A stretch of DNA of 64,000 nucleotides from Knufia peltigerae. Lineage: Eukaryota; Ascomycota; Eurotiomycetes; Chaetothyriales; Trichomeriaceae. The translations under genes and the position numbers were made by a program. Location: assembly GCA_030247855.1 (NCBI GenBank), contig JAPDRN010000046.1, positions 62,001 through 126,000 on the forward strand, in the 5' to 3' direction. This document shows, piece by piece, positions 34,281 through 44,700 of the stretch; positions within the stretch are counted from its first letter, which is position 1, and each line of letters starts with the position of its first letter. A model generated the notes under the pieces. That model was given only the letters and a program-made list of their open reading frames with translations, was not told where the DNA came from and made no database searches.

Positions 34281-34670
34281 TGATGATAATGCTGACCCGG
34301 ACAGATCAAAAAGTCGGTTGTCTCCTGAACTTAAATCTACGTATCGCAAGGTATCGTCATCAGCCACGTCAACGGAGGACGCCAACTGTCTCTCTGTGGC
34401 CTTGTTTGTCTCGAGTAGAAGTAGTACCTAGGTTGTAAACAGCAACATCTTCCTTGGTGTTGAAAAAGAAGAAGTCTTATTGAATATTGATAGATTCTTC
34501 ATAAAATTTTCAAAAGGGTATCAGATATCAAAACCGAAAACCAAAATCATTTTTCTAAAAATAAAACCCCTTCTTTGCTCTGCTGTATCTTCCCAACATT
34601 CTTACCAATTGCTTCCTTTTGTCAATCGAGTTTTCTGGACTCTTGTCAAAAGAAAGAGAGTACTGATAAC

Positions 34671-37600
34671 TCAATTGCGTGGTCCTAGAACCTCAACCTT
34701 CCTCACCCAAACCTTGAACTTCTCTTGGACTTTCTGGTCTCCCATCTCGTCTTCATCATCTTCATCTTCATCTTCATCTCGGCGTGCGCGACGTGTGAAG
34801 CTCTCCTCTCTACTCCACAACCCCCAGGCTCCCATACTCTCCAGCTCGTCCTCGACGGCCTCGTCTTCCATTCTTCTGTACCCCTCGTTTGCCACGCCTG
34901 GGAAGAAAGTCGCGTACCAGGCCATGTAGTAATCTTTGGCATGTCGATTCGCTAGTACGGGAGTAGTGTACGTCCTCAGGTCTTCTCGAGGCATCGCAGT
35001 CGTGACAACGTCAAGGCGCCGCGATGGGGTAGACGTAGATACACCATCCCCTTGTTGTTGTGGTGGTGTGGTTGATGAGTTGTCCCCGAACAAACTGTCG
35101 AGGTCGTCCTCGTCTTTTTTTGCGACGACACTTTCATTTCCTGCCGAGGTGGTGGCGCCTGTATCAACAGTATCACCATCGGTCTCATCGACAACAGGCG
35201 ATACAATCTTTTCCCATTCCACGGTATAATGAATGTTCTGAGATCCAAATCTTCTAGCCTTGGCCCGTCGAAAAAGCTTCTTGTCAACCTCAACTTGTTC
35301 CTTCTCGATCCATAACCGAGCTTCCACATCGGCGTCCTCGCCAATTGTAAAATGCTGTTCAATCAAACCATGGCGGTAGCTTGTGTTCAGAGACCAGTTA
35401 CCCCCTTCGTATCCTCCCTGAGGTACGTACTGAGTACTGACATCCTGAATAACTTGTTTCAATCGGATCTCGGCTGATAAAGGATCGAATGTCTTTTTGA
35501 ACACGTAGTCGTCTCCGTCTCTGAAGCTAGGTATTCCGGCGAAACTGCCCAAAACCGTGTACTGGAAAACCCATTGATCTTCTTCAATATCGTCATCGTC
35601 GGATGAGTCCGAGGTCTCAGATACAAAATCGATCGCTTCTTGGACCTCTGTGGTGGCCTTGATAACAGTAAGATCGATCCCCAGATCCTGAAGAGCTCTC
35701 TTCGCTTGCATTCTTTTGAGCAACTCACCATCGAAAGCTTGACCTTTTACTCCTGCCGCTGCCACTGCTGTTGCCATAGGCTGAGTGCCTTGCTGTCGAC
35801 TATTTGCCTGCCGGGCATTCTCTAACCTGCTGATCTCAAGTATATCTTGGGAATATTCTTGACTCTGACGAGTATATGGTAATCCTGCTGTAGTGTTGAA
35901 GCTGGAGCTTGCAGTATCTCGACCTGCGCCATAGACGAATTGAGCACCTTCATCCTCTTCGCTCTCATCGCTATCACTTTGGTGATAATCGACAAACTCT
36001 GTCTGCTCGGGCAAATCGGTTATCTCTGGCACTTCAGTGTCTTCAAAGAGTTTCAGTTGCTCCTTTAGTCTCTCACGAAGCTGGTCGGCCTTGGGTACTT
36101 TTGTCTGTTGTGTCGCTGCAGAATCGATGAAGTGGACCTTTTTCTTTCTGTGTTTCCTATCCCCGTGTTTCCTCTTTACCGTCTTATCAAGGCGAAGTGC
36201 ACCAAATTGTTGGACTTGTTCGTCGGCCTTTCCCATTTCTTCTTTCAAACGGTCAAGTCTTCCAGGGAATAATCTTGCTTGCCAGCCCATAATCTCTCCA
36301 GGAGCCGGGGCTTTAAATTTTCCCGCTCGTCGCTTCATCTTGTCCCGAATATCTTGGACTCGCCTTCGTGTAAGCCTGTTACCCTCACAATTGTCGACGA
36401 CGAGACTGATAAACTTGCGAAGTTGATTGATATCGTTTCGATCTTTCTCATTGAAAGGTCCACAACAACGCAGATATCCCATCCAGTATATTGCTCTTTC
36501 GATAGCATCCAGGTCTCTTTTCCTCTCCTTAGCAGTCTCATGGTTCACGACGATATTTTGTTCTTCTTCGCCATACGCATCAAAATTTGCCGGCAAGGTA
36601 ATATCCGGACCATTTTTTACAGAGATCGACACTTTAGGCTCGGATTCTCCTCTGTCTATTCTGCTCGGGGTTTGGATATTCAACTCAGTACCACGTTTGA
36701 TAGCCAGTAGATCAAGTCCTGACATCGGCCGGGAAGAGTATATCTTGTTTAAGTCACGAGAAGAATTCTCCTCACAGAGTACTTGCTTATCAGAAGTAGG
36801 AAGCAGGCGTATGTCGGCGATATCATCCACTTCTACCTCTTTCTTAGAGACGCCTAGAGCATTATCAGTGTCATCCTTGGGAGATGGATACCTCGACATA
36901 CTCTCGTGAGAAGGAGAATGCGATTCAACTTCGAGAAAAGGGGGACTAGGGGTCGATTCACAAAGATTTCGACGCCGTAGTGCTTTTTCGCGTAGCACCC
37001 TACTTCGTTGGGCACCTTCTGCTTGATCCCGCAGCATCCACTGTCGAGCTGCTTTTAGATTCTCATCCTCAGGTTCGTCGTCAAGTCTCGAGGGGATTTG
37101 ATCAAAAGCTCGAATTGCTTCGAATAGGACGATATTTTCAGGCTGCACAAGCGTTAAGTTTCTGATCAACTTTTCGTCTTCCTCAAGTTCCGATGACTTG
37201 TCAGGCAATGTTTGGTCAATACCCTTCTCGTTGAGCTGTTCGTTGTTATCGAAGTCTTCGTCCTGATACAACGAGAAGTTCTCCTGGCACAAATCATTGG
37301 GTGGAAAGCCATCTTCAACACAAGTGGTACCTGAGGCCTTGAATCGGATAAAATGTAGAATGTCAGTATGCATGACAATATGAATGTAGATAGAAAAGAG
37401 GATGAGAACTTACAGCTTCAATAATAGAGCCGGTACTAGCGCACTTAACAGATAAACCGTGTGACTGGTGTTGCGTCAACCTGTGAATGTTCTTTGTCTC
37501 CTCTAGTATTCTGAAAGACCACCCAGCCCCTTCCTTGAATGTATCATCCTGTTCATAAGCCGAGGATGTTTGATACCCAGCCGGTCGGAAATGATCATCA

Positions 37601-38163
37601 GAAGAGTTCGACCGATACAGCGCAATTTCGATAGCCTTTTCGGTGACAATCAGACGACAGGTTCGTTGAGACCGTCCGATCCAGGGTGACAATCCTCGGC
37701 TGTTCGGCGGTGAGGTGCTCTGCTTGACTGTAGTGTTCTCAGAAGAGTTATTTTGCAGTGCTTGTGTAGGTGTACTAAGTCGATTCGGCGACAAATCTTC
37801 ATTGCTGTCATCTTGGTCGACTGACTGGGTTGCGCACCACTGATCAACGGGTCCAGACTCGTATAGATCGCCTTCGCCATCTACCGCCTGCCAATAACGA
37901 ATGTAAGAGGCTTGGTTTCGAACTGCTTCCCTACTCTCCACTGGAGGGAGACGGTGACATGGATGTGCGGACTCAATTGAAGGTGTCGGCGGCACTGAAG
38001 ACGTCGATGCCTGAAGTTCTTGTACAGATGTGAGATCTGTTTGCGAAGATGAGCTCGAGGAACTGACGACTTCAACATCATTGTTCACAATGATAGCGTC
38101 CTCATCGCTTTTTGAGATGTTCGCGCCCATCGCCGCTCTGTACCAGTTGAGAAAACTCGGCAT
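34671..38163 (-). CDS. large acidic protein of unknown function, about 1138 residues
   Basis: Two exons, 38163-37414 and 37337-34671, with a 76-base intron (GTAAGT..CAAG), both in phase 0. I do not recognise the family. The N-terminal exon is Ser/Thr-rich, then has an ordered block (RTCRLIVTEKAIEIALYRS, GAGWSFRILEETKNIHRLTQ). The middle contains a basic coiled segment with CCGPFNEKDRNDINQLRKFI and KMKRRAGKFKAPAPGEIMGW, then Lys/Arg runs, then acidic stretches. A C-terminal folded region has YTVLGSFAGIPSFRDGDDYV and GGYEGGNWSLNTSYRHGLIE. The tail is highly acidic. The second ATG (38130) opens MGANISKS, a match to an N-myristoylation consensus; whether it is used is unknown. Nuclear or membrane location cannot be decided. 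Confidence 0.8.
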
Positions 38164-39649
38164 CGTTGCACACTGATCACATGAAACAATGCTTTGGATA
38201 TTGGCAAGGTATCTGAAGCAGGCCGGGCTGCTGGTGACAGCAGATCAGTTGCAGGAGTAAACAAATTGCTGCGAACGAACAGACTAGAGCGCGAAGTCGG
38301 ATGTCCTCTGTGGAGTGGACAGATCCGTAAGACAGATGAATGTCGGTAATGAACGTGAAGTGCAAGTCGACACAGTACCCAAGATGAAATGAAGTGCTAT
38401 GGTCAGCACGAGTGATGGGAAATGATCGGCAGCGGTTGACTTTAAATTCCGAAGAGCCACGTCTGGATCATGATATGATTTTCATAGCTTGGTGCTTAGC
38501 AATACACGTTGCATGGCAAGAGGAAAGCAGACCGGGTATGGTATGTCTGAAGGAAAAGAAGGAGAGGAGAAGGGAAAGGAGTAAGTGAGTGGTGGCTTTG
38601 ATATTACCAGGTAAGGTTGACTGGCCAAGTGAGAGTGAGCAGAATGTTGGTTACGGATCGTGCTGCCAACATATTTGGGCCCCTCTGCGAGACCAGAGAT
38701 GACCATGTTCTCGATCTCATCTATGAAAGTGCTGGCCGCCTTCAAGGACTTGTTTGGGTGCGGGCAAAAATTGATACCACTTGAACCCGGGTCGAGATTT
38801 TCCGACTTGAAGGTGGTTGGCATTGGGAAGACCGCCATAGTCATCGAAATTGCTGGTTCAAGTGACAATCGACGGTTTGTTAGACATCAAAGGGGCTCAG
38901 CGATACACGAGACAATGATTGAATTGAGTCCAATACAAAATAGTGGAAGTGGAAGGTGATGAAACTGAGGAGGTTGAGAAATGAATGCTCTTGCCAAGCA
39001 TGCGTTTTGATATTTAGCGCAAGGCTGCGCATTCGAGGAGTTGAAGAGTTCACGAAGCACACAACACCAGTTGAAGAAGTCGACCGTAGTACTTATACCA
39101 TGGCGAAGCGAATAGTCAACTCACCTTCCTGCTTCACAAGCCTTGAATATACCTGGCTACGGTTTCAGGTCGTTGGAGTGGATCTACCTTGGACTCATGC
39201 ATATCATCTCTTCAGGATCTGCTTTTGGGACATTATTCGGAGGCGCTGTACGTCGATGGCAGACGATTCATCGAATCGAGTAGAGACCCGTGTAGAAACT
39301 ATGAGAGTATTGTCTGCGAACCAATTCTTCCTTGCCCTACGTGGAAGGAAATGTAGTCAAGTTTGCCTGGAGACGAGTGCGAACTAACCTTGATGGTCTG
39401 ACAATCGGAATTTTCTGCTTCCACACAGAATTCTTCACATTGAGTCAGTCGTCTGACAAGTCCTTTTCGATGCCCGGCTAGATTTCCCTTCTTGAACTAA
39501 TTTGCACGCGCAGCCAACGACGCGTCTCGACCACAGTGACGAGGCAACCGAACACTGCGATAGAGGCATGAACGACACTTACGACAACTAGATACTCCAG
39601 AGCCCTGTGTGGGCCTCTACCTGCCTATGCTATAACCACTCACATAAAT
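38164..39649. other. 1.5 kb between two divergent genes, with exon-like segments
   Basis: This is too long and too coding-like to be promoter only. Minus-strand segments at 38482-38852 and about 39336-39485 have fungal-style codon use and intron-like borders; both are given as a candidate gene. The rest shows nothing clear. Confidence 0.55.
38482..39485 (-). CDS. candidate small intron-rich gene, unrecognised
   Basis: Two segments look like exons but I cannot join them. Segment one (upper bound about 39485 down to 39389) reads GHRKGLVRRLTQCEEFCVEA in its middle and ends CQTIK at a GTTAGT donor. A 52-base intron with acceptor CCACGTAG at 39337 would continue in frame with GKEELVRRQYSHSFYTGLYS. 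Segment two (38852-38608, possibly to 38482) follows a CTAAC branch site and a CCAG acceptor and reads NKSLKAASTFIDEIENMVIS in its middle, with ATC, GTC, CTC, AAG and GAG codons. It may end at a GTAATA donor or read on to a stop at 38482. No ATG for the first exon was found. These may be one gene, two genes or chance. Confidence 0.35.
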
Positions 39650-41155
39650 ATGGCGACCAGTGCAATTCAACCACAGCCGTTGAGTGCCCCTCTGAACGAG
39701 GATGCCGTTGCATCTCTTCAAGCCCTAGCCAAAGACAAGACCCTGACCACAAAACTCGCCAAATATCTCAAAGATGCCTCGGAGCATCTCGCCCAGACGG
39801 TCGACCAATTGAACGAGATAGGCTACGACCGACGCATTAAACATGACAAACACCGGAAGAGACGGGACGCAAACGATGAAGGTCACGATGATGCGGAGCG
39901 GGACTTTGAAGAATTCCAAACCAAGGTAGAGACGCTCACGAATAAAATGGACATGAGCATCCGCGCGATAGTCGACCATCAAATCTGGTTGGAAGATCTA
40001 CCCAACGCGATCAAAGAGGCCGCAGGAAAGGCCGATGGACCATCATCTACACAGACCCAACAATCATACAATCCCACACCGCTCTCTCCTACACGACGCA
40101 CCATTCCCGACGACGACGACGACGAGGACGACGAAAATGACGATGAGGATGACGAAGGAGGTCGTCCATCACGAACGACAACCCGAAACTCGACAAGATC
40201 CCAACCCGCTGCCCCTCGTCCAGCCGACACACCGCACGTTTTGTTGTCCGAGGCCCTCCAGAAACAACACCGAGAGTGGTCCAGCAAGACCCCTACCGAG
40301 AAATACGCACACCACAACTTTTACGCGGGCTTCAGACGCATGCTCTACGACGCCCTGCACCCGGGTGAAGAGCAGCCGCCCATGCCCGACCCGGGTCTCT
40401 GGTTCGCCGCCGAAGAAGGCCGCGACATTCTGTTGTCGCAACGGCCTCGGCGCGGCGGTGGCGGCGGCGGCGATGGTGACGAGTCCTCCGACGAGAGCGA
40501 CGTCGAAATCGCCCGTGAAACCACCCGAATCAAGTGTCCGATCACGCTCCTCCCATTCCAGGACCCCGTCACGTCACAAAAATGCAAACACTCGTACGAA
40601 AGGGAAGCCATCTTGGGCATGCTCCGGACCTCGCGCGACCACGCGCCCCTGAGTTCCGACCAGCTGCACGAGCTGAGCCAGATCACCCACCGCTCGGAAC
40701 GGTCGCGGCGCGAGCGGGAAATGCAAACTCGCACCGTCAAGTGTCCCGAGTGCAATGTCCCCCTCACCAGAGACGACCTTGAACCGAACCTGGTCCTGAA
40801 ACGACGCGTCCAGAGACTCCTAGCGCTCGCGGCCAAGAAGAACCGAGAGGAGACGGCGACGAGTGATGTTGACGATGATGAAGACGAAAACGGACTCGAC
40901 GTACAAGGCACCCACCGTAGACCAGTCGGTCTTGGATCTAGCCCCGTGATCCCTTCGACCACAGAGGGCAGGAAACAATTCAAGGCGGAGAGACTTTCTG
41001 GTGTCCGTGGTGGCCGGCGTCTCGGTGGCGCTGATGACGATGATGACGACGATGATGATGAAAACAGCAGTAGTCTTGGGACACCGTCGAGAAATCAATT
41101 GCCTCCGGATTCCACCATGACGACGACAATTCTTGAGCTGGGGGACGATGATTGA
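39650..41155 (+). CDS. nse2: SUMO E3 ligase Nse2/Mms21 of the Smc5-Smc6 complex
   Basis: A single exon encodes 501 residues. The C-terminal half has the SP-RING (zf-MIZ): KCPITLLPFQDPVTSQKCKH at about 294-313, a long loop with STHRS-type basic sequence, then VKCPECNVPLTRDDLEPN near 364-381. That C..C-H..C-C arrangement, with CPITLxPFxxPV, is specific for Nse2/Mms21 rather than Siz/PIAS. The N-terminus is helical (residues 20-125), as needed for docking on the Smc5 coiled coil. Unusual features are an acidic run at about 152-172, a Gly run near 272, and a C-terminal extension of about 120 residues rich in Asp. The family is usually shorter (about 250-450). It promotes sumoylation in DNA repair and sister-chromatid processes in the nucleus. 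Confidence 0.92.
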   Translation: MATSAIQPQPLSAPLNEDAVASLQALAKDKTLTTKLAKYLKDASEHLAQTVDQLNEIGYDRRIKHDKHRKRRDANDEGHDDAERDFEEFQTKVETLTNKMDMSIRAIVDHQIWLEDLPNAIKEAAGKADGPSSTQTQQSYNPTPLSPTRRTIPDDDDDEDDENDDEDDEGGRPSRTTTRNSTRSQPAAPRPADTPHVLLSEALQKQHREWSSKTPTEKYAHHNFYAGFRRMLYDALHPGEEQPPMPDPGLWFAAEEGRDILLSQRPRRGGGGGGDGDESSDESDVEIARETTRIKCPITLLPFQDPVTSQKCKHSYEREAILGMLRTSRDHAPLSSDQLHELSQITHRSERSRREREMQTRTVKCPECNVPLTRDDLEPNLVLKRRVQRLLALAAKKNREETATSDVDDDEDENGLDVQGTHRRPVGLGSSPVIPSTTEGRKQFKAERLSGVRGGRRLGGADDDDDDDDDENSSSLGTPSRNQLPPDSTMTTTILELGDDD

Positions 41156-41756
41156 GCGAGTTGGCTGGTTGGAACCGAACCTTTCATGAAGCAAGTTCTC
41201 AAAGAGGTGTGTGTACCGAGGAAAGAGATAGTCTCGACTTGGTAGACGTGGTTTGATTTGGGTGTCGACAATGTCCAAAAGAGAGCACGTATACAGTACC
41301 TAGTATATACAGTAGGTATGATTTCTACCAGAGAGTCATTCTTTGATCCCTAGGTAGGTAGTCAAATGTTGAGAGACAAGAAAGTATGATGAGCCATGAA
41401 AGGTATACCATACACCATACACCCTACCCCGTACACTGTACAAGGTACCTAAGGTACCTATGATCAGCGACGAAACAGACATAGAAACACTGTTTCACGA
41501 TTCCTTCAAATTTTGTTTTATAATTCACGATTTCAAAGTTTTGTAATATGTGGTTATTGTTTATCTGGTCTTTCTTTGTATATAGAGTAAGGTATTCTCT
41601 GTCCTTCCCCTTTTTCCCTACACACTCATACACCTGAACCATCTTCCATCTGAAATGCCACACCACAATGACAATGTTACTAGATAGTCTACCACCATCC
41701 TGATGCTGGGTGACTCTTTCAATGTACCCTGCATTCAGGAGGGAGCTAAAAACTGC
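41156..41756. other. convergent intergenic region between nse2 and ncr1
   Basis: This 0.6 kb of 3' flanks has repeated AGGTACCTA units near 41443-41460 and nearby TACC/CATAC-rich sequence. No gene was recognised. Confidence 0.65.
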
Positions 41757-44700
41757 TCAATACTCTTCATCCGAGTCATAATCGTCATCCGGCAAAAGGC
41801 TTCTATACCTTCTACTCGCAAGGTCCTCCTCCAATCCTCCTTCGCTCTCTGGATCGATGTATCCTAAAGTCACACAATCATGGTCAGTCAAAGTTCGCAA
41901 TTTGTCGGGGGTCAAACACAGACAGATAATCATGTCTTGCAAGACAGCAGGACAAAAAACAAAACAAAAAAGAGACTTACCATCACCTCCTAGAAAGCTC
42001 AAAGCAACAGGCAACCACACCAGGGCATGTGCACTCGCCAACACAACCAGAGCCAACCACACACGAAAGTAATAGACCTCAAAGATCTTACTCCGCGTGA
42101 ATGCTAACACCACGACACCCAGAAACTTGGTGACTCCAATCCCACTAAACACACTGCCACCCACGTTGACCAGGGCAGTCCACGCTCTCACGTCGCGACC
42201 ACGGAACTTGTGCCGGGCTCGCTCCATGACGCTCTTGCTGGGGAACATGAACGCCCGGGCGATGTGTGCACAAAACTCGACGCCGATGCCCACGCAAATC
42301 ACCAAGTTCACCAGACTGACAGCATTGAGACTGACGCCCGCAATGGCCATGACACCCATCACATCCACGACGATCATGACCACACTGGCACTCACCACTG
42401 CGCCTGTTGCGATACTGCCAAGTAGACTCGAGCTGAGGACAAAGATGATCAGAATCGCAACCCCGACCAGAGTCGCCGTCAGTCGTACAATGCTGCTGTA
42501 CATGTCGAAAAAGATATAATGCTTGCTGTACGCAAACACATCAATCCCTTCATTCTTGTCGCTCACTTCTGATGCGATGCGTTTTGCTGCGGCATAGCTC
42601 TCAATGAAGTCCTTCTGTCCTTTGAGCGGGGTGTGGAACGTCCGGAAGTGACTGGCCGGAATATCCACATTCTCTTCGTCAATGACCACCGCAGTTGAGT
42701 ACGCAGCTTGGCCACCGTTGGGGCACTCCTCGTCTGTTGGTGCACGGATCCATTTATTTGCGAAGTTGATAAACTCTTCACCCACCGGCATGCCAGAGAG
42801 TGTAATGTTCCACTCTCCTTCGTTGAAGCACGTGTTTCCTTTGTCATCTTTACAGCAATCACTGATAGGGTTGAGCCAGTAGAAGAAGTCATCCACCCAG
42901 CTGGCCGTTGCGGAGTTGATGTAACTGACTTCTGGTCGTTTCGATTCCTGTTCGAGAATATACTCCAGACTGTATTCATTACAAGTCGTGAAGCGTCCGC
43001 AGACTTGCCGCTGATGTGCTCGCTCCGTGAGATTAACATTTCGCGTGACAAAGTACACAGGTGGACCGGACCCAAAATAAGCGTACATGTCATTAAAGTA
43101 CGGAATCATGTAGCTGTCGCTGGGCAGTGCAATACGCTGGTCTAGCCCGAGTTGAATCCCCGGTAGAAGCGCAATGGCGGCGGCAAAGATACTCACGAAG
43201 AACGCCACCACAAAGGTCTTGACCTTCTTGTCGAGTAGTGTCGGGGCATATGACTTGCGAATGAACTTCTGCAGCCAGCCCTCTTCATCAGATCCGAAGA
43301 AATGCCCTCCAGGCATGCTGACGGAGTTGGCACCGCGTACGGTGATGCAAGGGAAGCAATCAGCCCTGAGACTCTCCACTCGTCGTTGATTGAGCGCCAG
43401 AATGGAGACAAACATTGTCACTTGTAAACATGCATTCAGGAACACTGCCCCTGCGGCATACACGGCGAAGTTTTTGACAGCCGGCATGCCAACAAATGCA
43501 CCCATAGCGAAGGCTATGGTTTCTGTCGATGCCGAGAGGAGGATGCTGGGGCCCATTCTGCCAAGTGCCTTTGCGACACGCTGATCGATCTCCTCATCTG
43601 GATGACTGACATTGACTCGTTCAAACTCGTGAACAATGAGGAAGATGTTGTCCACGCCGACCGCGAGCACCAAGAATGGAATGACCTCCGCAATGATCAA
43701 TGTGACCTTCACACCCACTGCGGAGAACAAGCCAACCGAGCCAGAGACGGACATCAGGACGATGACAATACCAACCACGCCTAGGGTAAACTTGGATTGA
43801 ACCAAAGCATTGGAAGGATTGCCGAGAAGAGACTTGAGTGACAGACTGGCTGATCCTAAAGAAAGAGAGGCGTAGATGAACATGACAACATAGCTGATGG
43901 CCACAATTTTGGCATCTGTATTTGTTGATTTGTTCAGTTCCTCCTCCAGACTAATTTCAGTATTGAAAGATAGTCGGAGGCCTCGAGATCTCGCAGCTTC
44001 TTGGTAAATAAGCAGTTCATGCTTAAGAGCACGTTCCCATTCTTCAGCTCTGGCCTCTCCCTCTGTTCCAGGCTGATCGTTGTTGACAACCCATGTAGTA
44101 AACATTGCTTTCGCTTGGGTGATGTTGTCAACGTTATCATACCCTCCCAAGACACGACCAGGCTGGAGTGGGTCCATGAACTCGGGCAGGCATCTTTGGT
44201 CGCCGGGATGGGCAGCGCAAAGATTGATCTGATCTTCCCAGTCACTAGTCAAACCAGCTCCGAACCATCCACTGACGGACTGAACAACGCAAGCCGATTC
44301 GGTCGGCTTGAAGCAGACATCCTTGAGTGTAATGCCATTCTCGGGTGTCATCATGCGAGAGACGCGCTGTTCGATATCAAACCACCAGTCGAGGTTGTCA
44401 TAGTTGAGAACAGAGCCGGTGGGAGAGCTATCGTTGACGAGGAAAACCTGCTCTGTTCTGTAGAACGGACCAAAGTTCGCATCGAAAAAAGCCTTCTCTT
44501 GAGCTGCATCGGAACTAGGGCTAACCCACAACCGAACAGGATCTCTTTCGACCTCAAATCGTACCCAGCCTATACTCAAAAGTCCCACAATGACAATATT
44601 AGTACCGATTGTCAAGGCCGGGTAGCGAGCGCAAAAACCGCCCAATTTGTTGAAGGCTCGGTCGAAGACCTGGTTCAAATAGTAATTCCTTTGAGGTCGC

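Larger units (their letters stand above)
24254..34670. other. gene desert, about 10.4 kb, upstream of the PP1 regulator
   Basis: I find no gene with recognisable domains. About 25050-25450 is purine-rich on + (pyrimidine-rich on -), as expected for the upstream region of the PP1-subunit gene. Other contents are palindromes near 27088 and 27323, three 10-bp CCTAAAG units at 26241-26270, CT and GT runs near 30910-30985, and a microsatellite cluster at 33258-34280. TACTCCGTA-type motifs lie at 27088 and 32443. Many scattered T or A runs and mixed short frames suggest non-coding or decayed DNA. Spliced non-coding RNAs or a long 5' leader cannot be excluded. Confidence 0.6.

Noticed and set aside
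24254..34670. retrotransposon or DNA transposon in the deserts
   Set aside because: No reverse transcriptase, integrase or transposase motif was seen in any frame, and no long terminal repeats; only short diverged repeats were found.
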